Notes under the pieces: generated by a model
The model's database searches: none
Seen by the model: the letters and a program-made list of their open reading frames with translations, nothing else
Told to the model about the DNA's origin: nothing
NCBI GenBank assembly: GCA_005798905.1
Contig: SYIK01000001.1
Span: forward strand, 1 to 64,000
DNA length: 64,000 nt
From: Bacteroidota bacterium
GTDB lineage: Bacteria > Bacteroidota > Bacteroidia > Chitinophagales > Chitinophagaceae
Direction: 5' to 3'
Program-made: the position numbers and the translations under genes
Shown here: one piece after another, positions 28,996 through 38,525 of the stretch
Layout of the letters: every line of letters starts with the position of its first letter
Numbering within the stretch: position 1 is the first letter of the stretch

Positions 28996-29928
28996 TTATT
29001 TTGAAACTACTGTAATCGTTTTCGATTGCACTAATTTTTTGCTAGTAAACAATGAAAATTCGAAATCGAGTCGCCCCAAAACTATTCCTGCAAAACCAAC
29101 TTGATTTACAATTACATCGAACCCTTTTTTGTTTTTGAAAACAACCGGTGCATCCAAAAAAGTATGAGTATGGCCACCAATTATTAAGTCTATATTTTCG
29201 GACTGCTTTGCCAAAAGCACATCACTCACTTTATTTTCTTTGTATTGATAGCCAAGATGAGAAAGACAAATTACAAAATCACAGTCTTTTTGTTTTTTCA
29301 AAAAATAGGCAATTTCATTGGCTTTTTCAATTGGATCATTGTACAATGTTTTTCCAATTAAATTATCCGCAATCAATCCTTTCATTTCTATTCCAACACC
29401 AAGCACACCAATTTTTAATTTGCCTTTTTTATAAATGCGATATGGCTCAAACTTGTACTCCATAGGCGTTTCGGCAAAATTGTAATTGCAAATTAACAGC
29501 GGAAAGTTTGCATAACTCGTCAATTGATTTGCCAAATTTTCCAACCCAGCATCAAAATCGTGATTGCCAATTGTAGCAGCATCATATTGCATCGACGACA
29601 TCGCTTTTATTTCGGGCTCGCCTTTGAATAAATTAAAATAAGGTGTCCCTTGAAAAATATCGCCAGCATCCAAAAGCAATACTAGTTCTTCTTCCAATCT
29701 TATTTTTTCAATTAATTGCGCACGAGCCACAACCCCACCAAAACCTTGATTTCGACTACCGTCCATCGGAAAAGGATCAATTCGACTATGCGTATCATTT
29801 GTATGAAGTACCGTTAATTTTTGTATAGATGAAAGATCGACTATTTTTTTTGAAAACGCAGATGTGGCAATACTTACAGCTCCTCCGGTAAGTACTGATT
29901 GTTTTATAAATTCTCTTCTACTCAACAT
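28996..29928 (-). CDS. 5'-nucleotidase, metallophosphatase half (UshA N-domain)
   Basis: A 310-aa dinuclear-metal phosphoesterase, probably periplasmic. Metal-ligand motifs in order: LHTNDTHSR, LLLDAGDIFQGTP, ATIGNHDFDAG, CLSHLGYQ, GGHTHTF. The N-terminus MLSRREFIKQSVLTGGAVSIA has an RR-containing signal resembling a Tat leader. The protein ends after the catalytic domain, without the substrate-specificity domain that UshA carries in the same chain. That domain is encoded by the gene just upstream, whose end this start overlaps by 11 nt. The frame extends to 29955, but the ATG at 29928 begins the signal peptide. Confidence 0.88.
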   Translation of the reverse strand: MLSRREFIKQSVLTGGAVSIATSAFSKKIVDLSSIQKLTVLHTNDTHSRIDPFPMDGSRNQGFGGVVARAQLIEKIRLEEELVLLLDAGDIFQGTPYFNLFKGEPEIKAMSSMQYDAATIGNHDFDAGLENLANQLTSYANFPLLICNYNFAETPMEYKFEPYRIYKKGKLKIGVLGVGIEMKGLIADNLIGKTLYNDPIEKANEIAYFLKKQKDCDFVICLSHLGYQYKENKVSDVLLAKQSENIDLIIGGHTHTFLDAPVVFKNKKGFDVIVNQVGFAGIVLGRLDFEFSLFTSKKLVQSKTITVVSK

Positions 29929-30664
29929 AAGTAACTCGTTTTTCTTCAAAAGCAATAATATTTTTTCCTTGTTTTTGTAACACTTTTATATAATCAAAAA
30001 TTGCATCGCGCAATAAATAACCGATTGATTGTTGAGGAATATTTCTAAGCATATTGGCTTGGTCACCACCATTTGCAACATAATCAGAATTGACAACCGT
30101 ATAAATTGTCGAAAAATCAATTGGCTCATTATTTACCGTAACATCAATTGCTTTTTGATTTTTAATTTTCATTGTAATTCCAGCAAGTGGCCAACCACCT
30201 TTTGCAGCAGAAAGGTCCAAAAATTGCTGTAAAACATCTCCTCTAATTTTCTGAATCACCACTAAATTATCGAATGGCATTAGTTCAAATATTTTTCCTT
30301 TAGAAACAGCGCCAGCAGACAGTTGGTTAATTCTAATTCCGCCATAATTGGCAATTGCTGCATCAACTTTCATAGAATATTTTTCATTTGCCATAACCAA
30401 CATTGCATCGGCAATAAAATTTCCGAGTGTAGATTCCGGTTGTTTTTTTTCAAGCATTAAATAGGCAAACCCAACTATTGAGCTCATAGAACTATTCACG
30501 CTATCGCTATATATTAATAGCTCTTTTTGTAAAAAACTGTTTTGATTTTCGCTTTCTGCAACTCTATAATTATGGTAATGAAGCGAATTTGAATGAAAAG
30601 AAGTATTACAAGAAACCAATAATACTGTTACAAATAACAAATTAAAGGATAACTTTTTTCGCAT
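29918..30664 (-). CDS. 5'-nucleotidase C-terminal (substrate-binding) domain lipoprotein
   Basis: A 248-aa protein consisting of the UshA/5'-nucleotidase C-terminal domain only. The signal peptide ends VLLVSC, so it is a predicted lipoprotein. Typical motifs: LGNFIADAML, AAIANYGGIR, GKIFELMPFDNLVV, and YTVVNSDYVANGGDQ, where the nucleoside-stacking aromatic residues normally lie. It is encoded first, and the catalytic-domain gene follows with an 11-nt overlap, so the two halves are probably translationally coupled and act together. The longer frame to 30688 would add residues before the signal peptide; MRKKLSFN at 30664 is preferred. Confidence 0.87.
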   Translation of the reverse strand: MRKKLSFNLLFVTVLLVSCNTSFHSNSLHYHNYRVAESENQNSFLQKELLIYSDSVNSSMSSIVGFAYLMLEKKQPESTLGNFIADAMLVMANEKYSMKVDAAIANYGGIRINQLSAGAVSKGKIFELMPFDNLVVIQKIRGDVLQQFLDLSAAKGGWPLAGITMKIKNQKAIDVTVNNEPIDFSTIYTVVNSDYVANGGDQANMLRNIPQQSIGYLLRDAIFDYIKVLQKQGKNIIAFEEKRVTYVE

Positions 30665-30701
30665 GAAATGGAGGTAATTTGAAATCAAAAATTAACAAGA
30701 A

Positions 30702-30709
30702 CAAAGCTA
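30702..30709 (-). promoter_or_regulatory. Possible -7 promoter element of the split 5'-nucleotidase operon
   Basis: TAGCTTTG on the minus strand matches TAnnTTTG, 37 nt ahead of the ATG at 30664. The -33 region has only a poor match (TTCG at 30733-30736). Confidence 0.4.
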
Positions 30710-30777
30710 AAAAATAACCTACTTATTTTTGCCGAAAATGATTTTAAAAAATATTTTTTTCATTAAATGAAAACTTT

Positions 30778-30809
30778 CTTGATTGTAATAAAATTTATAC
30801 TTACTTTAG
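30778..30809 (+). promoter_or_regulatory. Predicted promoter of the OmpA-like gene
   Basis: CTTG (30778-30781), 20-nt spacer, TACTTTAG (30802-30809): three of four and seven of eight bases of the Bacteroidota TTTG / TAnnTTTG consensus with the right spacing. It predicts a ~15-nt leader before the ATG at 30831. Confidence 0.5.
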
Positions 30810-30830
30810 AGCACCAATTTAATATTTGAT

Positions 30831-32207
30831 ATGAGAAAAACCGTATTTACACTAATTACAGCATTATTTTTTTGCACGTCAATTGACGCACAAAAAAAGC
30901 TTACCGAAATTCTTGACTTCAAAAAAACCAGTTTTGGCATTAAATCAGGAGCTAACCTTTCCAAAGTAGCACTCAACGGAAAGATAGCCGGTGTGCTTGA
31001 ATCAAACTATCGTCGTGGATTTGTTGCTGGCGCATTTGTAACAATTCCTATTTTTAAAATGCCTCTTTCAGTTCAACATGAGTTTCTTTATTCTTCAATG
31101 GGAGCCGATGTTTTGTCCGAGTTGAACGAAAAACAAAATCTGCGTTTCAATTATTTTTCGATGCCTGTTTTGCTTAAATATCAAATAACAAAAAAATTAA
31201 CAGCATTTGCTGGACCGCAATTAGATGCTATTATTTATGGTAGAGAAGATAACAAATACGGCACATTTAATATTACCAAAGCTGTAAACGAATTTGATAT
31301 TTCGGCTACATGGGGAATGGAATGGTGGTTAAACAAACACCTTGTTGTTGGTGGCCGTTATATGCATGGCAACAACAAAATTTATCCAATTGGAAATGTT
31401 TCAACTTATAATCGTGGATTTCAATTAACATTAGGATTGCGTTTTCATAAAGCGCCTCCACTCCCACCGCCACCACCACCACCAGCTCCTGAAAAAGATA
31501 GCGATGGAGATGGATTATTAGACAGTAAAGATAAATGCCCGACTGTTGCCGGTGTCGCAAAATATGGCGGTTGTCCAGTTCCGGATACAGATAAAGATGG
31601 CATCAATGATGATACAGACAAGTGCCCAGAAATGGCTGGTGTTGCTGAATATGAAGGTTGTCCGTTCCCAGATAGAGATAAAGATGGTGTAACAGATAAT
31701 AAAGATCTTTGTCCAGATGTTGCAGGATCTACTAAAAATGATGGTTGCCCAATTGTTGATCGTGATAATGATGGAACACTTGATGCAAAAGATCGTTGCC
31801 CTGATGAATACGGTCCAGCTTCAAACGAAGGTTGCCCTGAACCAAAAGTTGATGTAATTACAAAAAAAGTAGACGCAATTGCAAAAAGCATTTATTTTGA
31901 ATCTAATAGTGCAAAATTGCAAGTTTCTTCTTTTGGACCATTAAGTGAATTAGCTCAAATGTTAAACGATAATACTAGTTACAATTTATCAATTGAAGGT
32001 CATACAGACAAAACAGGCTCAAACAAACTTAATATGTCACTTAGCAATAAAAGAGTTAGCTCTGTAAAAGATTACCTTGTTAATAAAGGAATAACTGCAA
32101 GCAGAATTACCGCAATAGGATACGGCGAAGAACAACCAATTGCAGATAATTCTACATCAGAAGGTAGAGCATTGAATAGAAGAGTTATATTGAAATTTTC
32201 GAATTAA
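30831..32207 (+). CDS. OmpA-family protein with porin-like barrel and TSP3 calcium-binding repeats
   Basis: A 458-aa outer-membrane protein linking the membrane to peptidoglycan. A signal peptide (1-20) precedes an 8-strand-like barrel (about 30-205; FGIKSGANLSKVAL, LTLGLRF). A proline run (PPLPPPPPPP, about 209-218) joins it to four thrombospondin type 3 repeats (about 222-335) with DxDxDG calcium sites and paired cysteines. The OmpA peptidoglycan-binding domain (about 345-458) has IYFESNSAKL, IEGHTDKTGSNKLN and NRRVILKF. This architecture is common and abundant in Bacteroidota. The gene is monocistronic, with its own promoter and a strong terminator. Confidence 0.93.
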   Translation: MRKTVFTLITALFFCTSIDAQKKLTEILDFKKTSFGIKSGANLSKVALNGKIAGVLESNYRRGFVAGAFVTIPIFKMPLSVQHEFLYSSMGADVLSELNEKQNLRFNYFSMPVLLKYQITKKLTAFAGPQLDAIIYGREDNKYGTFNITKAVNEFDISATWGMEWWLNKHLVVGGRYMHGNNKIYPIGNVSTYNRGFQLTLGLRFHKAPPLPPPPPPPAPEKDSDGDGLLDSKDKCPTVAGVAKYGGCPVPDTDKDGINDDTDKCPEMAGVAEYEGCPFPDRDKDGVTDNKDLCPDVAGSTKNDGCPIVDRDNDGTLDAKDRCPDEYGPASNEGCPEPKVDVITKKVDAIAKSIYFESNSAKLQVSSFGPLSELAQMLNDNTSYNLSIEGHTDKTGSNKLNMSLSNKRVSSVKDYLVNKGITASRITAIGYGEEQPIADNSTSEGRALNRRVILKFSN

Positions 32208-32214
32208 TTATAGT

Positions 32215-32262
32215 TATCCTATCCTAAAAAATAAATTAGTTTTTAGGATAGGATACTTTTAG
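32215..32262 (+). terminator. Strong terminator of the OmpA-like gene
   Basis: A 16-bp perfect inverted repeat: TATCCTATCCTAAAAA (32215-32230) and TTTTTAGGATAGGATA (32240-32255), 9-nt loop, followed by CTTTTAG. It begins 7 nt past the stop codon. Confidence 0.85.
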
Positions 32263-32343
32263 ATTTAGTTCAGGCATGTAATTGAATAGCTAAATCTTTT
32301 CTTTCTCATTGTTGGCAGACTGTACTATCTAAATAGGATAGTT

Positions 32344-33468
32344 ATGCGAACACTCTACTTAATTATTTTTAGTTGTAATTCTCTTTTTACAATTGCACAA
32401 ACCACATTTCTAACTTTTGATTTTGCTGGTATTCTTGGTAACGAAGCGACTCATAATTCCAATTCAAGTTATCCGAGTATTCAAAACCCTTCAATTATTA
32501 GTCGTGGCTCTGGATTAACTGCTGATGCTAATGCAAATAGATTTAATTCTGTAAATTTCAATGAAACCATTTCTATTGATCTTGAGGATTATTTGGCGTT
32601 TACAATTACACCAACTACTAATTATTTAATAAACATTTCACAGATTACCATTAAATCTCAAAGATCAGGTTCAGGCCCTCAAAATTTTGTTATTAGAACA
32701 AGCATCGATAGCTACTCTTCAAATGCTACCAATATTGTTAGTATTACTTCTACAACTATTGAAATTAATAATTTTATTTTTATAACTCCAATTACTACAA
32801 GTGCTGCCATTAATATCCGAATTTATGGTTATAGTTCATTAAGTGGAACAGGAACTTGGGGACCAGGAGAAGGTTCGGGAGATGATATCATCGTTGCAGG
32901 TTCAGGCAATTTTGGACTTCCATTATTATTTGGGGCAATAAAAGCAGAAAAAAAGGAAACCGGAATTCAATTAAAATGGACAACTTTTCAAGAAGTGAAT
33001 GTTAGTCATTACCAAATTGAACATTCAAAAAATGGAGGAACATTTACTTCGATTGGCCGAGTATATTCAATAAATAGATTTAGCGAATGGCAATATTATT
33101 TCTGCGATTCAAATACAATTGCGGGGAATAATTTTTATCGTGTAAAGTCGGTTGATTTCGATGGAAAAATTCAATATAGTCCGATTGTAAGAATTTTTAA
33201 TACAATGAAAAACAGTTCACTTTACATTTTCCCAAATCCAATAATTAACTATAATTTTTCATTGAATATTTCTGAATTGAATAAAGGGTTTTATGAACTC
33301 AAAATATTCAACAAAATTGGACAAGTGATTTTAAAAGAAATCTTATTTATTGATAAAAGTGAATTACGATTGAATAAACAACTCAAGCCATCACTTCCAA
33401 AAGGAATTTATTTTTTGCAACTGAAAAACGACAAATTTAATTCCGTCAACTCTTTTATTATTCAATAA
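32344..33468 (+). CDS. Secreted protein with T9SS type A C-terminal sorting domain
   Basis: A 374-aa exported protein of unknown role. The signal peptide is at 1-19 (ends FTIAQ). Residues ~20-195 form a beta-rich domain with Ser/Thr-rich strands and no catalytic motif I recognise. Residues ~200-290 are the FN3-like module often placed before sorting domains (GIQLKWTTFQEVNVSHYQIE, FYRVKSVDFDGKIQYS). The last ~80 residues are a T9SS type A sorting signal (YIFPNPI, YELKIFNKIGQVI, LPKGIYFLQL), so it should reach the cell surface or medium. Its stop is 2 nt from the convergent DUF4293 gene. Confidence 0.85.
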   Translation: MRTLYLIIFSCNSLFTIAQTTFLTFDFAGILGNEATHNSNSSYPSIQNPSIISRGSGLTADANANRFNSVNFNETISIDLEDYLAFTITPTTNYLINISQITIKSQRSGSGPQNFVIRTSIDSYSSNATNIVSITSTTIEINNFIFITPITTSAAINIRIYGYSSLSGTGTWGPGEGSGDDIIVAGSGNFGLPLLFGAIKAEKKETGIQLKWTTFQEVNVSHYQIEHSKNGGTFTSIGRVYSINRFSEWQYYFCDSNTIAGNNFYRVKSVDFDGKIQYSPIVRIFNTMKNSSLYIFPNPIINYNFSLNISELNKGFYELKIFNKIGQVILKEILFIDKSELRLNKQLKPSLPKGIYFLQLKNDKFNSVNSFIIQ

Positions 33469-33470
33469 AA

Positions 33471-33890
33471 CTATCTCAAACTATTACTGCTTTTTAGTAG
33501 TTGCTCGTCTTTCCAAATACTGCGCGCAGCAAAAAAAAGAAAAAGTGGAATTGCAAATGCAATGGTTGAAGTGAGTGATAAATTTCCGCTTACAAATTTT
33601 TTCATTTCCAAAGTAAAAACGAGGATGTATAAAATAGAAAGCACAATTGTGCTAATGGTAAGTCTTAATTGTAACTTTCTGTTTTTAAAAAGAAAGAGAA
33701 TAATTAAACAGTCCGTTGCGACAACAATTGCAAAAAGCAGTAAGACAATATTTGATGCAGCAGTTAATTCTACAATAATTCCCGTTGGTTCAATCGGCAA
33801 TAAGTTACCACTGTAAAATGGAAATTTGATTGTCAAAATTGCACAGCTTGCAGCAATTAGTAACCAAAGAGATTGAATACGTTGTATCAT
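33471..33890 (-). CDS. DUF4293 family inner-membrane protein
   Basis: A 139-aa protein with four predicted transmembrane segments (about 8-25, 45-67, 76-96, 107-125). The start MIQRIQSLWLLIAA is characteristic of DUF4293, a Bacteroidota family of unknown function. It follows glyA by 11 nt on the same strand, so the two are probably co-transcribed. Nothing in it suggests a reaction. Confidence 0.8.
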   Translation of the reverse strand: MIQRIQSLWLLIAASCAILTIKFPFYSGNLLPIEPTGIIVELTAASNIVLLLFAIVVATDCLIILFLFKNRKLQLRLTISTIVLSILYILVFTLEMKKFVSGNLSLTSTIAFAIPLFLFFAARSIWKDEQLLKSSNSLR

Positions 33891-33901
33891 TTCAAAATAA
33901 T

Positions 33902-35182
33902 TTAATCCAATTCAGGATAAAGAATGAATTGCTTCATAAATTCGTTTACTTTTTCACCCACACTTTTTATTTTTTGTTCGTCATCAATATTCATTAAAAC
34001 AGTATCAAGCATTTCTACGATTGTTTCCATGTGATTTTCCTTCATTCCTCTTGTAGTAATTGCCGGCACACCGATGCGAATTCCGGAAGTAACAAATGGT
34101 GATTTGTCATCGAAAGGAACTGCATTTTTATTGAGTGTGATATGTGCACGATTCAAAGTTTCTTGTGCTTTTTTACCCGTGATATTTTTATTGCGCAAAT
34201 CAATTAACATTAAATGATTGTCCGTTCCTCCACTTATTATATGGTAATTTTTTTGTACAAACATTTTTGCCATTGCTTGTGCATTTCGTTGAATTTGTTT
34301 TGCATAATTTGTATAATCTTCACTTAACAATTCTCCAAATGCAATTGCTTTTGCAGCAATTATATGTTCCAATGGCCCGCCTTGTATTCCGGGAAATACA
34401 GCCAAATCAATCAACGAACTCATCATTCTAATATTTCCTTTTGGATCTTTTTGGCCAAATGGATTTTCAAAATCTTTCCCAAGTAAAATAATTCCGCCTC
34501 TCGGCCCTCTCAATGTTTTATGCGTTGTAGAGGTTACAATATGGCAATGTTCAAATGGCGAATTCAACAATCCTTTTGCAATCAATCCAGCAGGATGCGC
34601 AATATCTGCCATTACTAATGCACCAATTTCATTTGCAACATTTCTAATTCTTGCATAATCCCAATCGCGGCTATAAGCAGATGCACCACAAATAATAAGT
34701 TTTGGTTTTATTTCTCTTGCTTTTTGTTCCAATTGTGCATAATCAACCAACCCTTCTTCTTTTGTAACTCCATAAAAATAGGGAGCATACAATTTTCCGC
34801 TAAAATTTACTAAAGAGCCATGCGTAAGATGCCCGCCCATACTTAAATCCAATCCCAAAATTTTATCCCCAGGTTTTAATACGGCAAATAAAACAGCAGC
34901 ATTTGCTTGCGCTCCGCTATGTGGTTGTACATTGGCATATTCACAATTAAATACTTGTTTGATTCTATCTATTGCTATTTGTTCAGTTTGATCCACAATT
35001 TCACACCCTCCATAGTAACGCCTTCCTGGATAACCCTCTGCATATTTATTGGTCATTACATTTCCAGTAGCAGCCAATACTTGTGAGGAAACAAAATTTT
35101 CGGAAGCAATTAACTCAATCCCATTTCGCTGTCTTTCAAGTTCTTTTCTAATCAGATTAAATACGAGTGTATCTTTTTGCAT
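33902..35182 (-). CDS. glyA: Serine hydroxymethyltransferase
   Basis: A 426-aa PLP enzyme that converts serine and tetrahydrofolate to glycine and 5,10-methylene-THF in the cytoplasm. Family motifs: [16 protein letters not shown] at the N-terminus, [30 protein letters not shown], and the PLP-lysine motif [12 protein letters not shown] with K222. Length is normal. The frame opens at 35317, but [11 protein letters not shown] at 35182 is the family start. A promoter-like pair immediately upstream (35186-35216) would put the transcript start at or beside the ATG. Confidence 0.97.
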   Translation of the reverse strand: MQKDTLVFNLIRKELERQRNGIELIASENFVSSQVLAATGNVMTNKYAEGYPGRRYYGGCEIVDQTEQIAIDRIKQVFNCEYANVQPHSGAQANAAVLFAVLKPGDKILGLDLSMGGHLTHGSLVNFSGKLYAPYFYGVTKEEGLVDYAQLEQKAREIKPKLIICGASAYSRDWDYARIRNVANEIGALVMADIAHPAGLIAKGLLNSPFEHCHIVTSTTHKTLRGPRGGIILLGKDFENPFGQKDPKGNIRMMSSLIDLAVFPGIQGGPLEHIIAAKAIAFGELLSEDYTNYAKQIQRNAQAMAKMFVQKNYHIISGGTDNHLMLIDLRNKNITGKKAQETLNRAHITLNKNAVPFDDKSPFVTSGIRIGVPAITTRGMKENHMETIVEMLDTVLMNIDDEQKIKSVGEKVNEFMKQFILYPELD

Positions 35183-35185
35183 ATA

Positions 35186-35216
35186 CAAAAATAAGTGGAA
35201 GTGATGAGTGCTTAAA
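35186..35216 (-). promoter_or_regulatory. Possible glyA promoter, nearly leaderless
   Basis: Minus strand TTTA (35213-35216), 19-nt spacer, TATTTTTG (35186-35193), a full match to TAnnTTTG. The -7 box ends 4 nt before the glyA ATG, so a transcript from it would be leaderless or almost so. Confidence 0.4.
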
Positions 35217-35229
35217 TTTTTGTTTAAAC

Positions 35230-35237
35230 TATATTTG
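35230..35237 (+). promoter_or_regulatory. Possible -7 promoter element of the nucleotidyltransferase gene
   Basis: TATATTTG matches TAnnTTTG 18 nt before the ATG at 35255. If used, transcription begins around 35243, after the alternative ATG at 35240, which supports the start at 35255. The -33 match is weak. Confidence 0.4.
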
Positions 35238-35254
35238 TTATGTTTATTTTTTTT

Positions 35255-36247
35255 ATGAAAGCAATTATTCCTGTAGCAGGCGCTGGCACAAAACTTCGTC
35301 CACATACATACACACAACCAAAAGCTCTTATCCCCTTAGCTGGTAAAACAGTTCTAAGTATTATTATCGACCAATTGAAATCAGCAGGTATTGCTGAGTT
35401 TATTTTTATTGTTGGTTATTTAGGTGATAAAATTCAGGATTATGTAAAGAAAAATTACCCAGACATTAAGGCGCACTTTGTTGTTCAACCCGATCGACAA
35501 GGAATTGGTCATGCTATAAAACTAACAAGAGTAATAGTAAATAAGGATGAAGTATTTGTAATACTTGGCGATACAATTTGCGAATATGATATTAAAGCTG
35601 TGATGCAAAACCCAAATTCAATGTTGGGTTTACGAAAAGTAGATGACCCTCGCGAATTTGGTGTTGCAGAAATTGGAGAAGATAATTTTATTCGTCATGT
35701 AGTTGAAAAACCACAAATTCCAAAAAGCAATTTGGCATTGGTTGGCATTTATAAAATAAAAGAAAGTGAATTGATGTTTCAATGTTTGGAAGAAAATATT
35801 GATAAAGGTGTGCGCAGTCACGGTGAATACAGCTTAACCGATGCATTGGCAAGTATGATTCAGCAAGGAGTAAAGTTCAATAGTTTTAAAGTTGAAAACT
35901 GGTTTGATTGTGGGAAAAAAGACAGCTTGTTAGAATCCAACGCAAGTTTGTTGAAAAAAATGGGAAGCAATGTAGAAGAAAAACATCTTTTTGAAAATAC
36001 AGTAATCATTCACCCGGTAAATATTGGCGCTAATTGTAATATTAAAAATTCAATTATTGGACCAAATGTATCAATCGGAGAAAGTACAAATATTGATTGT
36101 GCAGTTGTAAAACAATCCATCATCGGATCTTTTTCAAATTTGTTTAATATTGTTTTAGACAACTCAATTATTGGTAGCGATACTGCAATCAGAGGTGAAA
36201 GTAGAACATTGAATATTGGCGATAACACCAGTATGAATTTAGGTTAA
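35255..36247 (+). CDS. Sugar-1-phosphate nucleotidyltransferase with beta-helix tail
   Basis: A 330-aa enzyme joining a sugar-1-phosphate to an NTP. The N-terminal catalytic domain has [31 protein letters not shown], in which the G-x-G-x-x-L-R-P loop binds the nucleotide, then [21 protein letters not shown] and [15 protein letters not shown]. From about 250 there is a left-handed beta-helix with hexapeptide repeats ([21 protein letters not shown]), which glucose-1-phosphate thymidylyltransferases of the RfbA type lack. It may therefore be a GlmU- or archaeal-type enzyme; the nucleotide and sugar cannot be fixed. It is followed after 11 nt by the FMN oxidoreductase gene. Confidence 0.85.
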   Translation: MKAIIPVAGAGTKLRPHTYTQPKALIPLAGKTVLSIIIDQLKSAGIAEFIFIVGYLGDKIQDYVKKNYPDIKAHFVVQPDRQGIGHAIKLTRVIVNKDEVFVILGDTICEYDIKAVMQNPNSMLGLRKVDDPREFGVAEIGEDNFIRHVVEKPQIPKSNLALVGIYKIKESELMFQCLEENIDKGVRSHGEYSLTDALASMIQQGVKFNSFKVENWFDCGKKDSLLESNASLLKKMGSNVEEKHLFENTVIIHPVNIGANCNIKNSIIGPNVSIGESTNIDCAVVKQSIIGSFSNLFNIVLDNSIIGSDTAIRGESRTLNIGDNTSMNLG

Positions 36248-36258
36248 GAAAAAATAGT

Positions 36259-37209
36259 ATGTTTTCAAATAGAATCACCGAACTTTTTAAAATTAAATAT
36301 CCAATTATCCAAGCCGGAATGGTTTGGGCAAGTGGTTGGCGACTGGCAAGTGTAGTAAGCAATGCAGGCGGATTGGGCATTATTGGTGCAGGTTCCATGT
36401 ATCCCGATGTTTTACGATCGCATATTCAAAACTGCAAAATTTCATGTTCTCACCCTTTTGCAGTTAATATCCCATTATTATATCCCGACATCGAAAAACT
36501 GTTTGAAATTGTTATTGAAGAAGGAGTGAAAATTGTTTTTACAAGTGCCGGCAATCCCAATACATGGACAAAAATTTTAAAAGAAAAAGGGATTACAGTT
36601 GTGCATGTTATTAGCTCTACAAAATTTGCACTAAAAGCGCAAGAAGCCGGTTGTGATGCAGTAGTAGCTGAAGGTTTTGAAGCCGGTGGACATAACGGAC
36701 GCGAAGAAACAACTACGATGGTTTTAGTTCCTGCAGTAGTGGGTGCTGTAAAAATTCCTGTAATTGCTGCCGGTGGAATTGCAAACGGAAAACAAATGTT
36801 GGCTACAATGGTTATGGGTGCCGAAGGTGTTCAAATAGGAAGCAGGTTTGTAGCAAGCGATGAAGCTTCTTCTCATCTCAATTTTAAAAATGCAATTATT
36901 GAAAGCCAAGAAGGTGATACTATTTTAACCTTAAAACAATTAACGCCGGTTCGATTGATGAAAAATGATTTTTACAAAAAAGTAAAAACAGCCGAAAATG
37001 AAGGTGCGTCAGTGAATCAATTAATTGAACTTTTGGGAAGAGCACGTGCAAAAAAAGGAATGTTTGAAGGTGAGTTGCAAGAAGGCGAATTGGAAATCGG
37101 ACAAGTTTGTTCTTCAATAAAAAATATTTTACCCGCCGCTACAATTGTTAAAAATATTTGGCAGGAATTTGAAGAGGCGTTGGCTAACCCTTTATCAAAA
37201 AATAATTAA
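36259..37209 (+). CDS. FMN-dependent oxidoreductase of the nitronate monooxygenase/FabK family
   Basis: A 316-aa TIM-barrel flavoprotein. Family motifs: YPIIQAGMVWAS, SNAGGLGIIGAG, EGFEAGGHNGRE (catalytic-region His-Gly) and IPVIAAGGIANGKQM with GAEGVQIGSRF binding FMN phosphate. The family covers nitronate monooxygenase and enoyl-ACP reductase II (FabK); sequence alone does not separate them here. The start MFSNRITELFKI is 11 nt after the nucleotidyltransferase stop. It converges on the ABC permease gene with a 4-nt overlap in which both stop codons share bases. Confidence 0.82.
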   Translation: MFSNRITELFKIKYPIIQAGMVWASGWRLASVVSNAGGLGIIGAGSMYPDVLRSHIQNCKISCSHPFAVNIPLLYPDIEKLFEIVIEEGVKIVFTSAGNPNTWTKILKEKGITVVHVISSTKFALKAQEAGCDAVVAEGFEAGGHNGREETTTMVLVPAVVGAVKIPVIAAGGIANGKQMLATMVMGAEGVQIGSRFVASDEASSHLNFKNAIIESQEGDTILTLKQLTPVRLMKNDFYKKVKTAENEGASVNQLIELLGRARAKKGMFEGELQEGELEIGQVCSSIKNILPAATIVKNIWQEFEEALANPLSKNN

Positions 37210-38519
37210 GAACGACGAATCCATTTTATCATTTCTTTCCAACTTGCTTTTTTGCCGTACAATAAAATTCCTGTTCGATAAATTTTTCCTGCAAACCAAG
37301 TTGTGAAAATAAAACCACCGACAAGTAAACTCATCGAAAGAAATAATTGCCAATAAGGAACTGCTTCTGGCACACCATTGGCAATTCGTCCCATCATCAC
37401 AATTGGCGATGTAAATGGAATGATACTTCCCCAAAAAGCAAGTGAACTTTCGGGGTTATCAATTGAAGGAGCGAGAATAATAAAAGCAAAAATGATTGGC
37501 ATTGTGATGGGAAGCATCAATGCTTGCGCTTCTTGTGGATCTTCGTTTATCACACTTCCTACCGCCGCAAATAATGAAGCATAAAATAAATACCCTCCTA
37601 AAAAATAAAATAAAAAACAAGAAATAATTACAAGCCAATTTACTTCGGAAATAAAACTTGCTTTGGCTTGCAACAATTCTAACGCCATTGTATTATTTGC
37701 AACTCCAAATTGTTGTTGTGTTTCCTGTATTTGTTTGAATTGTTCGACAGCTTCTGCCGGTAAAAACAATTCCATAGATGTAAGTAAAACAAAGATTAAA
37801 AGAATCCAAAGTAATAATTGCGTTAGCCCAACTGCAGCAATGCCGATGATTTTTCCCATCATCAATTGAAAAGGTTTTACGGAAGAAACCATCACTTCTG
37901 CAATGCGACTAATTTTTTCTTCCATTACACCGCGCATCACCATTGCACCAAAAATAAACATGGTAATATAAATTAAAATTCCACTTCCAAACCCTACACC
38001 ATAGGCCAATTGGGCATTTGCCTTTTCACCGGTTTTCAATTCATTTGAAAGTTCAATCGCATTTTCACTTGCTTTGCTAATTGAATCCAACAAATTTTTA
38101 TTAATATTCAATTGCTGCAACATATTATTTTCAATAGCACTATTCATTTGCCCTTTGATATAATCCATTGTACCAACACTCAGCGATTTTGGTGATTCAA
38201 TTACATATCTTTTTGCTGCGGTGTCTGAATTGATTTGCAAAAGTCCCGAATAACCTTTTTCAATATAATTCGAAGAATTTACATCCGCAGCGAAATCAAA
38301 AATTACAGAAGATGAATCGCTTTTTAAATTTTCTTTAAAAAAACCAGAATCATTTACAACAGCAATGTATTCTTTTGTTTGCGACTTGATGGCTAAAAAA
38401 GTAGAACCAACAATAAATAAAAGAAAAACTATTGGTAAAAGAAATGTAGAAAGTAAAAATGTTTTATTTTTTACGCGAGTAAAATATTCTCTTTTTATGA
38501 TAATAAAAATCTTGTTCAT
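37206..38519 (-). CDS. ABC-2 type transporter permease (NatB/YhaP-like)
   Basis: A 437-aa membrane component of an exporter. There is an N-terminal helix (about 20-42), a large ~150-residue extracytoplasmic domain, then about five to six helices from ~180 to the end. NEDPQEAQALMLPITMPIIFAF is the family's conserved loop, and IAEVMVSSVKPFQLMMGKIIG is also typical. The ATPase gene lies 6 nt upstream. NatAB-type systems export sodium or antimicrobial compounds, but the substrate is not evident here. Confidence 0.87.
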   Translation of the reverse strand: MNKIFIIIKREYFTRVKNKTFLLSTFLLPIVFLLFIVGSTFLAIKSQTKEYIAVVNDSGFFKENLKSDSSSVIFDFAADVNSSNYIEKGYSGLLQINSDTAAKRYVIESPKSLSVGTMDYIKGQMNSAIENNMLQQLNINKNLLDSISKASENAIELSNELKTGEKANAQLAYGVGFGSGILIYITMFIFGAMVMRGVMEEKISRIAEVMVSSVKPFQLMMGKIIGIAAVGLTQLLLWILLIFVLLTSMELFLPAEAVEQFKQIQETQQQFGVANNTMALELLQAKASFISEVNWLVIISCFLFYFLGGYLFYASLFAAVGSVINEDPQEAQALMLPITMPIIFAFIILAPSIDNPESSLAFWGSIIPFTSPIVMMGRIANGVPEAVPYWQLFLSMSLLVGGFIFTTWFAGKIYRTGILLYGKKASWKEMIKWIRRS

Positions 38520-38525
38520 AAGTAA

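Noticed and set aside
31445-31891. 148-codon minus-strand frame opposite the OmpA-like gene
   Set aside because: It is the mirror of the proline run and the calcium-binding repeats; its Ser/Pro/Gly repetition follows from the repetitive coding strand.
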